Assembly: GCA_964646575.1 (NCBI GenBank)
Contig: CAZYFT010000007.1
Location: 1-29,535, forward strand
Source of the DNA: GCA-016700035 sp964646575
Lineage (GTDB): Bacteria > Patescibacteriota > Saccharimonadia > CAILAD01 > GCA-016700035
Reading direction: 5' to 3'
DNA length: 29,535 nt
Shown: positions 15,839 to 22,852 of the stretch, in pieces
Position numbering within the stretch: position 1 is the first letter of the stretch
Layout of the letters: every line of letters begins with the position of its first letter
The notes under the pieces: generated by a model
Seen by the model: only the letters and a program-made list of their open reading frames with translations
Databases searched by the model: none
What the model was told of the DNA's origin: nothing
Program-made: the position numbers and the translations under genes

Positions 15839-16154
15839 GATGTCAAGGTTACCTATTTAGCAGCCAACTGTCTATATGTGTTTTTATTTTTGAAAGTTGT
15901 GAGGTGTTTTCCGTTGTAATCAACGGATGTGGCAAGGACCAGTCATGTGATTAGTCCTTGTTTTGAACATTTGTTCAAAGAGTTGAAAGTTTGTGAGGTG
16001 GAGTTTTTGAAAAACAAGAATGTACATGTCTCTATTTGGATACGCCGAGACGGCCTAAAAGCGCCGTTGACTGCCAAATAGCTAACCTGATGTTTATTTT
16101 TATGTCTATTTCAAAGTTCTGATTTGAATTGTCTCAAATCCCCTCATCTAGAAG
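15839..16154 (-). other. Structured 316-base spacer between mraZ and rsmH
   Basis: No gene is supported here. In plus-strand coordinates it holds an imperfect direct repeat TGAAAGTT(T)GTGAGGTG at 15891-15906 and 15984-16000. Between these lie hairpins CCGTTG/CAACGG (15911-15926), AAGGAC/GTCCTT (15934-15959) and GAACA/TGTTC (15965-15976). On the mraZ side is an 8-bp stem 16032-16039/16074-16081 enclosing 16050-16054/16063-16067, and then ATTTGA/TCAAAT next to the mraZ stop. It is transcribed as the 5' region of rsmH if the operon is continuous. I see no known riboswitch consensus. Confidence 0.5.
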
Positions 16155-16505
16155 CTACTTGGCTGTGATGCGAAAGTAGCGACCGGCGCGGACAGCGACA
16201 ATGTCGCGACCTATACCGGCATAAGCCAGATGATGGGGTTCGAGAGTAATGCGGCCCTGCTTAGAATCAAGCCTAGCTTCTACTCGACCAGTGCGGAATT
16301 TTACATTCAGATCGGCAATTCTTTCATCAAGAATATCGCCGCGTAATGCTTGCTCCATTTCCTGGTCCCAAATCTTTTTTGGATACAAGTGAAGGTACTG
16401 ACCAAAGCCCCTGGTTATCACCACTTCCCCGCCAAACTCTTCATGTAAGGCTGTCGGGATTGTGAGTCGGTTCTTGGTGTCAAGGCGTCGTTCGAAGTAA
16501 TCCAT
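16155..16505 (-). CDS. mraZ: MraZ, transcriptional regulator of the dcw operon
   Basis: MraZ is a ring-forming AbrB-like DNA-binding protein that binds direct repeats in its own promoter and usually represses the division cluster. The chosen start at 16505 gives 116 residues beginning MDYFERRLDTKNRLTIPTAL, which lines up with the family's conserved beginning and its LDxKxRLxIP motif. The second SpoVT/AbrB-like half contains EARLDSKQGRITLEPH. The frame stays open upstream to a GTG at 16553, with another ATG at 16529. AGGAG lies 13 nt before 16505, further than ideal. Its promoter carries three GTGGGT boxes. Confidence 0.9.
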   Translation of the reverse strand: MDYFERRLDTKNRLTIPTALHEEFGGEVVITRGFGQYLHLYPKKIWDQEMEQALRGDILDERIADLNVKFRTGRVEARLDSKQGRITLEPHHLAYAGIGRDIVAVRAGRYFRITAK

Positions 16506-16557
16506 GGGTCCCGTTGTGCTCCTCGTCATTTGCGTTGTGTGAAGTAGTATCACACTT

Positions 16558-16594
16558 ACCCACTACCATAACTATATTACCCACAAATACCCAC
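16558..16594 (-). promoter_or_regulatory. MraZ operator: three GTGGGT boxes
   Basis: On the minus strand GTGGGT occurs at 16594-16589, 16584-16579 and 16563-16558. Starts are 10 and 21 nt apart, so all three lie on one face of the helix. Known MraZ sites are clusters of (G)TGGGN repeats at a similar period. Two boxes fill the -35/-10 spacer and one lies at the start of transcription, suiting repression by occlusion. Confidence 0.85.
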
Positions 16595-16599
16595 GTCAA
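16571..16599 (-). promoter_or_regulatory. mraZ/dcw operon promoter, TTGACG-17-TATAGT
   Basis: TTGACG (16599-16594), a 17-nt spacer and TATAGT (16576-16571). Transcription would begin near 16564, just at the third MraZ box. The leader can form a 6-bp hairpin GTGTGA/TCACAC before mraZ. Confidence 0.8.
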
Positions 16600-16617
16600 C
16601 ATGTTTACATAAGTTTT

Positions 16618-16647
16618 TTGGTGTTATCCACAAGAATATGACATACT
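16618..16647 (+). promoter_or_regulatory. Tentative promoter of the VIT1-like gene with a consensus DnaA box
   Basis: TTGGTG (16618-16623), 18 nt and CATACT (16642-16647) make a weak promoter 14 nt before the ATG at 16662. The spacer begins with TTATCCACA (16624-16632), an exact match to the DnaA-box consensus. It is a single box, so not an origin. Confidence 0.4.
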
Positions 16648-16661
16648 AGAGCGTAACAACC

Positions 16662-17177
16662 ATGCCTCGACACAAAAAACACCGCGCCAAACAGAAGATC
16701 AGATCAAATTACATACGATCAAGTTTTTTTGGTATTGAAGACAGCCTAGTCTCCACTACAGGTCTAATTGCAGGAATCTCAGTAGGCACACAGGAAGTTC
16801 GGTTCATCTTGCTCGCTGGATTCGTAGCTGTTGCAGTTGAAGCAATCTCGATGGCGGCTGGAGAATTTTTATCTGAAGAGACCGAGCAAGATTTAAGCAA
16901 ATCAAAACAACGCTCCAACCCGATCGTTGGTGGTGCAATTATGTTTGTATCCTATTTTGCAGCCGGTATGATTCCAATAATACCGATTCTGTTCTTTCCC
17001 ATTGATTATGCCATATACGTTTCGATGGCAGCAGCGCTCGTCGGCCTTTTTCTGCTAGGCCTCATGAAGGGCGCTCTAACAAAGCGCAATGTCCTCAAGA
17101 GCGGTATACAAGTGCTCGTAGTTGGCGGAACCGCCGCACTCATTGGGGCAGCGGTTGGTATATTCTTTAAAGTTTAG
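16662..17177 (+). CDS. VIT1/CCC1-family membrane transporter (predicted Fe/Mn)
   Basis: A 171-residue membrane protein with a basic N-terminus (MPRHKKHRAKQKIR) and about five hydrophobic helices. The first part, FGIEDSLVSTTGLIAGIS followed by AVAVEAISMAAGEFLSEETE, matches the conserved opening of the VIT1/CCC1 family, which moves Fe2+ or Mn2+ out of the cytoplasm by proton exchange. It lacks the long cytoplasmic metal-binding insert of plant VIT1, as most small bacterial members do. It is transcribed away from mraZ and ends base-to-base against the convergent glyS stop. Metal preference cannot be read from the sequence. Confidence 0.75.
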   Translation: MPRHKKHRAKQKIRSNYIRSSFFGIEDSLVSTTGLIAGISVGTQEVRFILLAGFVAVAVEAISMAAGEFLSEETEQDLSKSKQRSNPIVGGAIMFVSYFAAGMIPIIPILFFPIDYAIYVSMAAALVGLFLLGLMKGALTKRNVLKSGIQVLVVGGTAALIGAAVGIFFKV

Positions 17178-18548
17178 CTAGTTTTCGCGGTAAAATTTTT
17201 CAATATAACTAGCGAGCTCGCTAATTGCGACACGCTCTTGGTTCATGCTATCGCGCTCACGAACCGTTACGGCCTTATCTTCAAGAGATTCGAAATCTAC
17301 CGTTACACACAATGGCGTGCCAATTTCATCTTGTCGACGATAGCGGCGACCGATCGACTGGGTATCATCATATTCACAGCGCCAACCATCGGCAAGCCGA
17401 CTGAACACTTCTTGAGCCACACCTGATAGTTCTGGCTTTTTCGAGAGCGGCAAAACCGCCACCTTAATTGGCGCGATACTCGGCTTAAGGCGCAGCACCA
17501 CACGCGTATCGCCATTCACCTCTTCTTCACTATAGGCATCTGCGAGTGCGGCAATAAATAAACGCCCCACACCCATCGATGACTCAATTACGTTAGGCAC
17601 ATAACGCTCACCAGTTTCCTGGTTAAAGAATGTAAGATCCTTACCGCTCGCGGCCATGTGAGCCTTTAGATCGTGGTCAGTGCGATCATGTATGCCTGCC
17701 AGCTCCTTAGAACCGTGCGGAAAAGCAAAGTACACATCGTGAGCTGCAGCCGCATAATGAGCACGCTCATCTTCATCGTGCTCATGCCAATCCAAGCTCG
17801 ATTCCTGCAAACCAACATCTTCGAGCAAGAAATTGCGAGTGGTAGTACGCCAATTCTCATACTCTTCTTTGCGTGTATCCGGTGCTATAAAATACTGCAT
17901 TTCCATCTGTTCCAATTCACGGACTCGAAAAATAAAGTCACGTGGCGTAATCTCGTTACGAAAAGCCTTGCCTATCTGGGCTATTCCAAAAGGAATCTTT
18001 GCGCGTGTAGTCTCACGCACCGTTTCATAATTCACATAAATTCCACCGGCAGTTTCTGGCCGGAGATATGCTTTAGTAGAATCATCTACCACTGCCCCTA
18101 AATGAGTCGTGAGCATCATATTAAATTGTCTGGGTGGCGTAAAAGTACCTTTCTTGCCACAATTTGGGCACGCCTTGCCTTCCAGCAACTTAGCAAGTTC
18201 CTCCAAGTTGGTTGAATCAACTCCAGCGACGTGGTCGGCACGAAAACGATGCTTACAAGCCTTGCAATCAATCATTGGGTCCACAAACCCAGCCACATGA
18301 CCACTCGCCTCCCACAATTTAGGGTGCTGAATGATTGCACTGTCGAGACCGTGAATATTTGCGTGACGATTCACAAATGCTTTCCACCAAGCACTCTTTA
18401 AATTATTGACCAACTCCACGCCGTACGGACCATAATCCCAAAAACCTGCCAAGCCTCCATAAATCTCACTCGCTTGGAAAACGAAGCCTCGTCGCTTCGC
18501 AAAACTCGTAATTTCTTCTAATGTAAGTCTCTGGTTTTTTTCTGCCAT
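17178..18548 (-). CDS. glyS: Glycyl-tRNA synthetase (alpha2 class II type)
   Basis: A 456-residue glycyl-tRNA synthetase of the single-chain type. Features in order are EIYGGLAGFWDYGPYGVELVNN, a four-Cys pair (CKAC/CPNC, a probable zinc site), RPETAGGIYVNY, motif 2 GKAFRNEITPRDF, ELEQMEMQYF, motif 3 ESSMGVGRLF and a C-terminal anticodon-binding domain (APIKVAVLPLSKK, YDDTQSIGRRYRRQDEIGTP). The frame is open upstream to 18590 within recO, but MAEKNQRL at 18548 is preferred. The longer version would overlap recO, and an extended -10 ends just 10 nt before this ATG. No Shine-Dalgarno is present. Confidence 0.94.
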   Translation of the reverse strand: MAEKNQRLTLEEITSFAKRRGFVFQASEIYGGLAGFWDYGPYGVELVNNLKSAWWKAFVNRHANIHGLDSAIIQHPKLWEASGHVAGFVDPMIDCKACKHRFRADHVAGVDSTNLEELAKLLEGKACPNCGKKGTFTPPRQFNMMLTTHLGAVVDDSTKAYLRPETAGGIYVNYETVRETTRAKIPFGIAQIGKAFRNEITPRDFIFRVRELEQMEMQYFIAPDTRKEEYENWRTTTRNFLLEDVGLQESSLDWHEHDEDERAHYAAAAHDVYFAFPHGSKELAGIHDRTDHDLKAHMAASGKDLTFFNQETGERYVPNVIESSMGVGRLFIAALADAYSEEEVNGDTRVVLRLKPSIAPIKVAVLPLSKKPELSGVAQEVFSRLADGWRCEYDDTQSIGRRYRRQDEIGTPLCVTVDFESLEDKAVTVRERDSMNQERVAISELASYIEKFYREN

Positions 18549-18558
18549 AATGCGACTT

Positions 18559-18567
18559 ATTATATCA
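18559..18567 (-). promoter_or_regulatory. Extended -10 (TGATATAAT) of glyS
   Basis: TGATATAAT on the minus strand lies between the recO stop and the glyS ATG, with 10 nt from TATAAT to the start. The transcript would have a leader of about 0-4 nt. Confidence 0.6.
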
Positions 18568-18579
18568 GATTTTCCAGAT

Positions 18580-19284
18580 TTAAGAACCAACGAGTGAGCG
18601 TGTGCGCAGTCGTTCGATACCCGTCTGCATACTCCAAAAAGCCTGCACGATTGGCTCTAGCTCGATCAGAGCACTTTCTATCCCCTGTATTTTTGCTAAC
18701 TGCTCAATTCTGTAATCCCGACAAACCCGCCACAACTTCAAAGCTGCCGTACTCAATTCAACACCATCCGTATTACTAAACACCCCATCTCGCAGCTGCA
18801 GGTAGCGCAAGTCTGGTTGCAGAACTGGAGATATGCCATGATTATGCAGGTTCTTAATTAGGGCCGTTACCCATACTAGACGTCTCAGGCTCGCATCTTG
18901 AGGATGAGCCGACATAATACCAAGAGCAGCGCGCAAAAACTCATACCAGTTTGACTCCGAGCTGTGTTCAGCCAGCGTCTTTTCGGTGATCTCCAAGATA
19001 CCCTGCGCAGCAACAAGCGCATCATAGTCATGCATGAGAGACTCGTGTGGCTCAACTAGTGCTGCACCGGTCACCACCGATAAGCCCTTTGATTCAACAC
19101 ACTGTAGCTCCACCTCCATCGTTGGCTCCAACATGCCTCGCAGTTTGGCTTGCGGCTTCCTTACACCTCGAGCCGAAACGGCTTCACGTCCGCGATCTTC
19201 AAAAAAAACGCGTATTATCCTATCGGCCTCACCAACATCACGGCGCGACAAAATAATTGCCCTACCGCGAAAATGCTCCTTCAT
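18580..19284 (-). CDS. recO: DNA repair protein RecO
   Basis: A 234-residue RecO with the N-terminal OB-fold (RAIILSRRDVGEADRIIRVFFEDRGREAVSARGVRKPQAKLRG) and a helical C-terminal domain (about 85-230). RecO works with RecR to exchange SSB for RecA on gapped DNA. Its Cys residues are isolated, so the zinc finger of many RecO proteins is missing. The ATGA overlap with the receiver-like gene upstream indicates coupled translation. The family call comes from the strongly conserved first 50 residues; the rest is divergent. Confidence 0.88.
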   Translation of the reverse strand: MKEHFRGRAIILSRRDVGEADRIIRVFFEDRGREAVSARGVRKPQAKLRGMLEPTMEVELQCVESKGLSVVTGAALVEPHESLMHDYDALVAAQGILEITEKTLAEHSSESNWYEFLRAALGIMSAHPQDASLRRLVWVTALIKNLHNHGISPVLQPDLRYLQLRDGVFSNTDGVELSTAALKLWRVCRDYRIEQLAKIQGIESALIELEPIVQAFWSMQTGIERLRTRSLVGS

Positions 19285-19667
19285 GAGATTGCTAAGCTGT
19301 AATTTACAGCTGCGATTAGTTCATCTGGTGTAGATTTTTGCTTTACTAAATAGGCCCGCACACCCAATGTCTGCTGCAGACTTTGGTACAAGCCAATATC
19401 GGCAGCCTCTAATACTGTTAGCAAAATAATCGGCTTAGCATTACTCTGCGTGCGCACCCGAATATCTTTTAAGAGTTTGAGTCCGTTTTTGCCGGGTAAA
19501 AGCACTTCGGAAACCACTGCATCTATATCAAGCTCATCAAGCTGAGTAAGTGCCGCCGTAGCACCATCGGCATGCACAATCTCGTATCCAGCCGCCTCCA
19601 AGGCCCTCGCATACACAGTGCGGAAGATCTCATCCTCATCAACAAGTAATATTGTAGGTTTCTTCAT
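19281..19667 (-). CDS. Single-domain receiver with Glu in place of the phospho-acceptor Asp
   Basis: A 128-residue stand-alone receiver domain. The acidic pair (VDEDE, Asp10/Asp12), the switch Thr84 (ILLTVL) and Lys109 (YLVKQK) are all present. The phosphorylation site four residues before the conserved Pro-Gly is Glu54 (VVSEVLLPGKNG) rather than Asp, and the codon is clearly GAA. Such proteins usually adopt a constitutively active-like form and do not receive phosphate. There is no output domain. It lies next to a degenerate kinase-like gene and overlaps recO by 4 bases. An extended -10 sits 7 nt before its ATG, so its message is probably leaderless. Confidence 0.85.
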   Translation of the reverse strand: MKKPTILLVDEDEIFRTVYARALEAAGYEIVHADGATAALTQLDELDIDAVVSEVLLPGKNGLKLLKDIRVRTQSNAKPIILLTVLEAADIGLYQSLQQTLGVRAYLVKQKSTPDELIAAVNYSLAIS

Positions 19668-19674
19668 TCACTCT

Positions 19675-19683
19675 ATTGTATCA
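19675..19683 (-). promoter_or_regulatory. Extended -10 (TGATACAAT) of the receiver gene
   Basis: TGATACAAT on the minus strand ends 7 nt before the ATG at 19667 and lies after the stop of the kinase-like gene. It could also drive recO. No Shine-Dalgarno is found between it and the ATG. Confidence 0.55.
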
Positions 19684-19701
19684 CCGGTGACTTAGATCTC
19701 C

Positions 19702-20358
19702 TTAAAATGGCATTTTCAGCTGGCGGAAAATTTGAAAATGCAAGTGCACTGCACTACCAACTGCCACTAACCGCACTCCCGCAGCATTAGCTCGACGGGC
19801 CAAGATGTAGCCTCGTATTGCCGCTAGTGACGACTGTCTAGCGGCGGCGAATAACGCATGTCGACTGCCGGCGATAATCAATTCACTTGGTAATTCATTA
19901 GCGCCCCGTAGCGAGACAATGAGTTCCTCGCCTCGTCTCCGGAAACCCACACTACAGTGCGCTACAGGCATTACTCCGCGGATTTCTCGTAATAGCTCAA
20001 GCTGGACTCGAGCATTACCCCAAACATATGGAAGCCGTTTTTTTCGCCGGATTGTTACATTCAAATCGCGCTGTAACTCCTGCATCAATAGTCTCCAGCT
20101 ATGATTTTGCTCCGTGCTAAGCGATCCAAAATCCCCATAATCACAGTAGAGCTGCCGCGAGACATCTGCTACGGTCATATAGTTCTGCGCGGCGCGGTAT
20201 GAAAGCTCTGCATCGCCTAGCTGTAAGGCAGCCTCCATAGCAGCCAGCCCAGACTGCAGCTGCGCTGAAACATATCCAACCAGCACTTTTTTTGCACGCT
20301 CTTCATCACCCACCATATGTTCTAAGCTTACCTGCGCCAGGAGGCTGGCGGCAAGCAT
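19702..20358 (-). CDS. Degenerate histidine-kinase-like protein
   Basis: A 218-residue soluble protein that I do not firmly recognise. The first half is helical and could be a dimerisation bundle, but there is no phospho-His motif of the HELRTP type. The second half follows the order of a HATPase domain: GNARVQLELLREIRGVMPVA where a kinase has its N-box helix, GEELIVSLRGANELP where the G1 region would be, a helix AAIRGYILARRANAAG like the GLGL...RR helix, and final strands VAVGSAVHLHFQI. The Asn, Asp-Gly and Gly-Gly residues that bind ATP are absent. With the Glu-type receiver 34 nt downstream, a non-catalytic kinase/receiver pair is my inference. Confidence 0.55.
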   Translation of the reverse strand: MLAASLLAQVSLEHMVGDEERAKKVLVGYVSAQLQSGLAAMEAALQLGDAELSYRAAQNYMTVADVSRQLYCDYGDFGSLSTEQNHSWRLLMQELQRDLNVTIRRKKRLPYVWGNARVQLELLREIRGVMPVAHCSVGFRRRGEELIVSLRGANELPSELIIAGSRHALFAAARQSSLAAIRGYILARRANAAGVRLVAVGSAVHLHFQIFRQLKMPF

Positions 20359-20377
20359 GTACTACTTTTAGCAGTAG

Positions 20378-21148
20378 TTATGGAAGAATGACGCTATTGA
20401 GAGTATTTTTATAGGCTTCGTACAGTGTGGTATTTTCATTGCTGTCAGCCTCAAAGATAATTGTCTTATCGAGATATTTCACCAACACGAGAGTGCCAAC
20501 CTTCTCTGCTCGATCGATTTTTCCAACGTAGCGTACTGCATCTCTATCGGAAACCTTAATTTCTTCACTCGACTCGATACCATTACGTTTTTCTTTGGCA
20601 TCACGATCATATTTCTCACGCGCCTTTGTAAATAATTCGTCCCGCACTGTCACTCGAATTGCCAGCTCTTTAGCATTTGTATCTACTTTATCTGGGTGTG
20701 CCAAAAGTATAAGCTGGTCTTTACCATTCTTAGATGTAGATATACTAAAGCTCTTCGGTATACGCATCTGAAATGCACCGAGTTCTTCTGGGGCTATATA
20801 GTCGCGTGTATCACTCAAACTAGCCTTAATGGCTTCGTCTTCATCTTTCTTCTTTTGTTCTTCAGCCCCAACGCCGTAGCCTTCGTCGTACTTTTTAGAG
20901 TTTGCAACTGAGGCATTTGCGTACAATACGCCAAACGTGATTGCCGCAATAAGCGCCACAGATCCAAGACCAATTACGATGTAGAGAAGTGTCTTGGTGC
21001 GCTTATATTTATCCTCGGTAGTTTTGAGGTTATTCTGCACCTTTTGCTGTTCGGCGGCCGCCACTCCAGAACCAAAGCCAGTCGGCGCAACATTTTGTGG
21101 TTGTTGCGCGGGTTGTGGCTCTGGTTGCTGAGGAGTGGTTGGTGGCAT
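20378..21148 (-). CDS. Bitopic membrane protein with Pro/Gln-rich N-terminus, function unknown
   Basis: A 256-residue protein. The N-terminus (1-40) is Pro/Gln-rich and probably disordered, with a single membrane helix at about 54-76 (LLYIVIGLGSVALIAAITFGVLY). An exported or exposed Lys/Glu-rich linker follows, then a folded domain (about 120-256) starting near AFQMRIPKSFSIS and ending in LYEAYKNTLNSVILP. The domain resembles small lipoprotein-like domains that begin with a P-x-SF strand, but I cannot name it. TATACT lies 26 nt before the ATG. The gene follows the peroxiredoxin gene on the same strand. Confidence 0.75.
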   Translation of the reverse strand: MPPTTPQQPEPQPAQQPQNVAPTGFGSGVAAAEQQKVQNNLKTTEDKYKRTKTLLYIVIGLGSVALIAAITFGVLYANASVANSKKYDEGYGVGAEEQKKKDEDEAIKASLSDTRDYIAPEELGAFQMRIPKSFSISTSKNGKDQLILLAHPDKVDTNAKELAIRVTVRDELFTKAREKYDRDAKEKRNGIESSEEIKVSDRDAVRYVGKIDRAEKVGTLVLVKYLDKTIIFEADSNENTTLYEAYKNTLNSVILP

Positions 21149-21174
21149 CGATCTCTAAATTTCTTATGTTAGCT

Positions 21175-21180
21175 AGTATA
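21175..21180 (-). promoter_or_regulatory. Probable -10 (TATACT) of the bitopic membrane protein gene
   Basis: TATACT lies in the 34-base gap after the peroxiredoxin stop, 26 nt before the downstream ATG. No matching -35 was found. Confidence 0.35.
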
Positions 21181-21182
21181 CC

Positions 21183-21713
21183 CTATTTTTTCTCGACAAG
21201 CTTCTCACCTGGGTGCCAGTCAATTGGACAGAGGCCGCCAGTCTGCAGTGCTTTTACCACTCGGAGCGTCTCTGTAACAGAACGACCCACATTACCGTCG
21301 GAAAGAACTACATAACGTACATTCTGCTCCGGATCGATAATAAACAATCCACGCTCAGCCTGCCCATTCTCTTCATCTAGCACCTCATAGGCCCGAGAGA
21401 TTTTATGTGAAGGATCTTCCAGAATTGCGTACTCTACATCTTTAAGATCACGCTCAAACCAAGCCTTGTGACTTTGTATAGTGTCGGTCGAAGCCGCCAA
21501 AACTTCACAATCTGCTTCCTGGAACTCTTTATAGTGCTTTTGAAACCCTTCAATTTCTGTTGGACATACGAAGGTGAAATCACGCGGATAAAAGAAGAGC
21601 ACAAGCCATTTACCGGCGTAATCTTTTAAGCTCACTTCTTTATAGTCTTCCGCCAGTCCTTTTTGATAGACGCTGGCAGAAAATTCTGGTGCTGGTTTAT
21701 TTAGTTGAATCAT
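21183..21713 (-). CDS. 2-Cys peroxiredoxin (AhpC/Prx1 type)
   Basis: A 176-residue thioredoxin-fold peroxidase that reduces H2O2, organic peroxides or peroxynitrite. The peroxidatic Cys50 lies in FYPRDFTFVCPTEI, with the Pro43/Thr47 environment of typical 2-Cys peroxiredoxins. The resolving Cys162 is in GGLCPIDW, and the C-terminus HPGEKLVEKK fits the AhpC/Prx1 group. AGGAGAAG lies just before the ATG. It is 18 bases downstream of the SOD gene, so the product of SOD (H2O2) is the substrate of this enzyme. No AhpF-like reductase is seen in the window. Confidence 0.93.
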   Translation of the reverse strand: MIQLNKPAPEFSASVYQKGLAEDYKEVSLKDYAGKWLVLFFYPRDFTFVCPTEIEGFQKHYKEFQEADCEVLAASTDTIQSHKAWFERDLKDVEYAILEDPSHKISRAYEVLDEENGQAERGLFIIDPEQNVRYVVLSDGNVGRSVTETLRVVKALQTGGLCPIDWHPGEKLVEKK

Positions 21714-21731
21714 AAACTTCTCCTAGTTAAT

Positions 21732-22319
21732 TTACTTACTTGTCTTCGCTATGCGAGTGTTCACGACTTGCCAATTAATGAGCTTCATAAACTCATCGAT
21801 ATAGGCCTTACGAGCCGTTGCATAATCGAGGAAATAGGCATGTTCATACACATCAAGCACCAAAAGCGCCTGAGTATTCCAAACACCACCTTGATTGTGG
21901 GCATCACAAATGTAGTTTTCGAGCTGTTGGTTTTCATGATCCCAAGCTAGCACTACCCATCCGCGGGCCGAAAGTCCCAGGGCCGCGAAATCTGACGCCC
22001 AGGCTTCTATACTTCCCCACTGTTTTTCGATAAGCTGCGCAATGCCTCCGCTGCATTCTTGAGTTTCTGCAGTCATATTTTCAAAGTAAGCTTCGTGTAA
22101 ACGAATGGCATTGAGCGCAAACACTTTCTCGAGATTTACTTCCCGAATTTCTGCGTACGTGCCGTTACTTGCAGCTGTATCTACTTTGCGGGCTAATGCC
22201 GAAAGTTCATTGTATTTTTTTACATATCCCTCGTAGAGCTTATAGTGCTCAGAGAGTTGCTTCTCCGTTATACCGGGTAATTCGCTATAACCAAGAGGCT
22301 TGGCGGTTACTTCTGACAT
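21732..22319 (-). CDS. Superoxide dismutase (Fe/Mn family)
   Basis: A 195-residue Fe/Mn-type superoxide dismutase. The four metal ligands are visible: His25 (SEHYKLYEGYVKKYNE), His75 (IRLHEAYFENM) and Asp156/His160 (LDVYEHAYFLDY). WVVLAWDHENQQLENY corresponds to the metal-proximal sheet. The metal cannot be decided from these residues alone. A strong AGGAGG site precedes the ATG. It is in a same-strand run with the methyltransferase and peroxiredoxin genes with 17- and 18-base gaps, so probably one transcript. Presence of SOD suggests exposure to oxygen, as in host-associated lineages. Confidence 0.93.
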   Translation of the reverse strand: MSEVTAKPLGYSELPGITEKQLSEHYKLYEGYVKKYNELSALARKVDTAASNGTYAEIREVNLEKVFALNAIRLHEAYFENMTAETQECSGGIAQLIEKQWGSIEAWASDFAALGLSARGWVVLAWDHENQQLENYICDAHNQGGVWNTQALLVLDVYEHAYFLDYATARKAYIDEFMKLINWQVVNTRIAKTSK

Positions 22320-22336
22320 ATTTTCCTCCTCAAAGG

Positions 22337-22846
22337 TTACTCTTCTACTTTACCAAAGCTTGCGAGCTCATACAAAAAGCTATTTCGGGTGGCCTGTATT
22401 GGCGGCACGCCCTCAAAGGCAAACATGTACGAGATTACTTTTGTATCTGGCTCTAACTGGCGCATAAGTTGGGCGCGCATCCGTGGCATATGATGATGAA
22501 TAAGGTAGAAATACACCACATCAAACTTTCCAATATCTACCGCCCAAAAACTACGCAAGTATACTTTGGCGCGCTTACCGTAGCGCAGGAGTCTCAATCG
22601 AGCGATTAACCACAAAAGCGGATTTACCTCAAACCCCGTTACGATTGCTCCTCGTCGAGCTGCAGCTGCAAGTACTTTTCCGTCGCCACAGCCCAAATCT
22701 ACAAACTTTGTACCCTTTTTCACGCCAGCCAGATCGAACAGTTCGTCAAAATCCTGACGAAAAGCCGGCACCCAGGGTGCCCCAAGAAAAGCACCTAAGC
22801 CAAAGCTCAGCACTATAATCGAGGCAACAATCCAGAGCCAATCCAC
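22337..22846 (-). CDS. Membrane-anchored class I SAM-dependent methyltransferase
   Basis: A 169-residue protein with an N-terminal membrane helix (about 3-22) and then a small Rossmann methyltransferase fold. SAM-binding motif I is FVDLGCGDGKVL (48-59), followed by GFEVNPLLWLIARLR (acidic strand-2 residue) and a strand FDVVYFYLIHH in the position of motif IV. The fold matches small bacterial methyltransferases of unknown target, some annotated as Lys methyltransferases. Translation starts at GTG 22846, 6 bases after the cupin stop, so coupling is likely. The substrate cannot be read; a membrane lipid, quinone or membrane protein would fit the anchor. Confidence 0.75.
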   Translation of the reverse strand: MDWLWIVASIIVLSFGLGAFLGAPWVPAFRQDFDELFDLAGVKKGTKFVDLGCGDGKVLAAAARRGAIVTGFEVNPLLWLIARLRLLRYGKRAKVYLRSFWAVDIGKFDVVYFYLIHHHMPRMRAQLMRQLEPDTKVISYMFAFEGVPPIQATRNSFLYELASFGKVEE

Positions 22847-22852
22847 GGTCGA

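Noticed and set aside
16008..16023. 35-codon minus-strand frame starting at an ATG near 16023 in the mraZ-rsmH spacer
   Set aside because: No ribosome site, and it passes through the direct repeat and hairpins; RNA structure explains the region better.
18549..18590. Longer glyS starting inside recO
   Set aside because: The extra 14 codons span the extended -10 element and are not part of the family's N-terminus.
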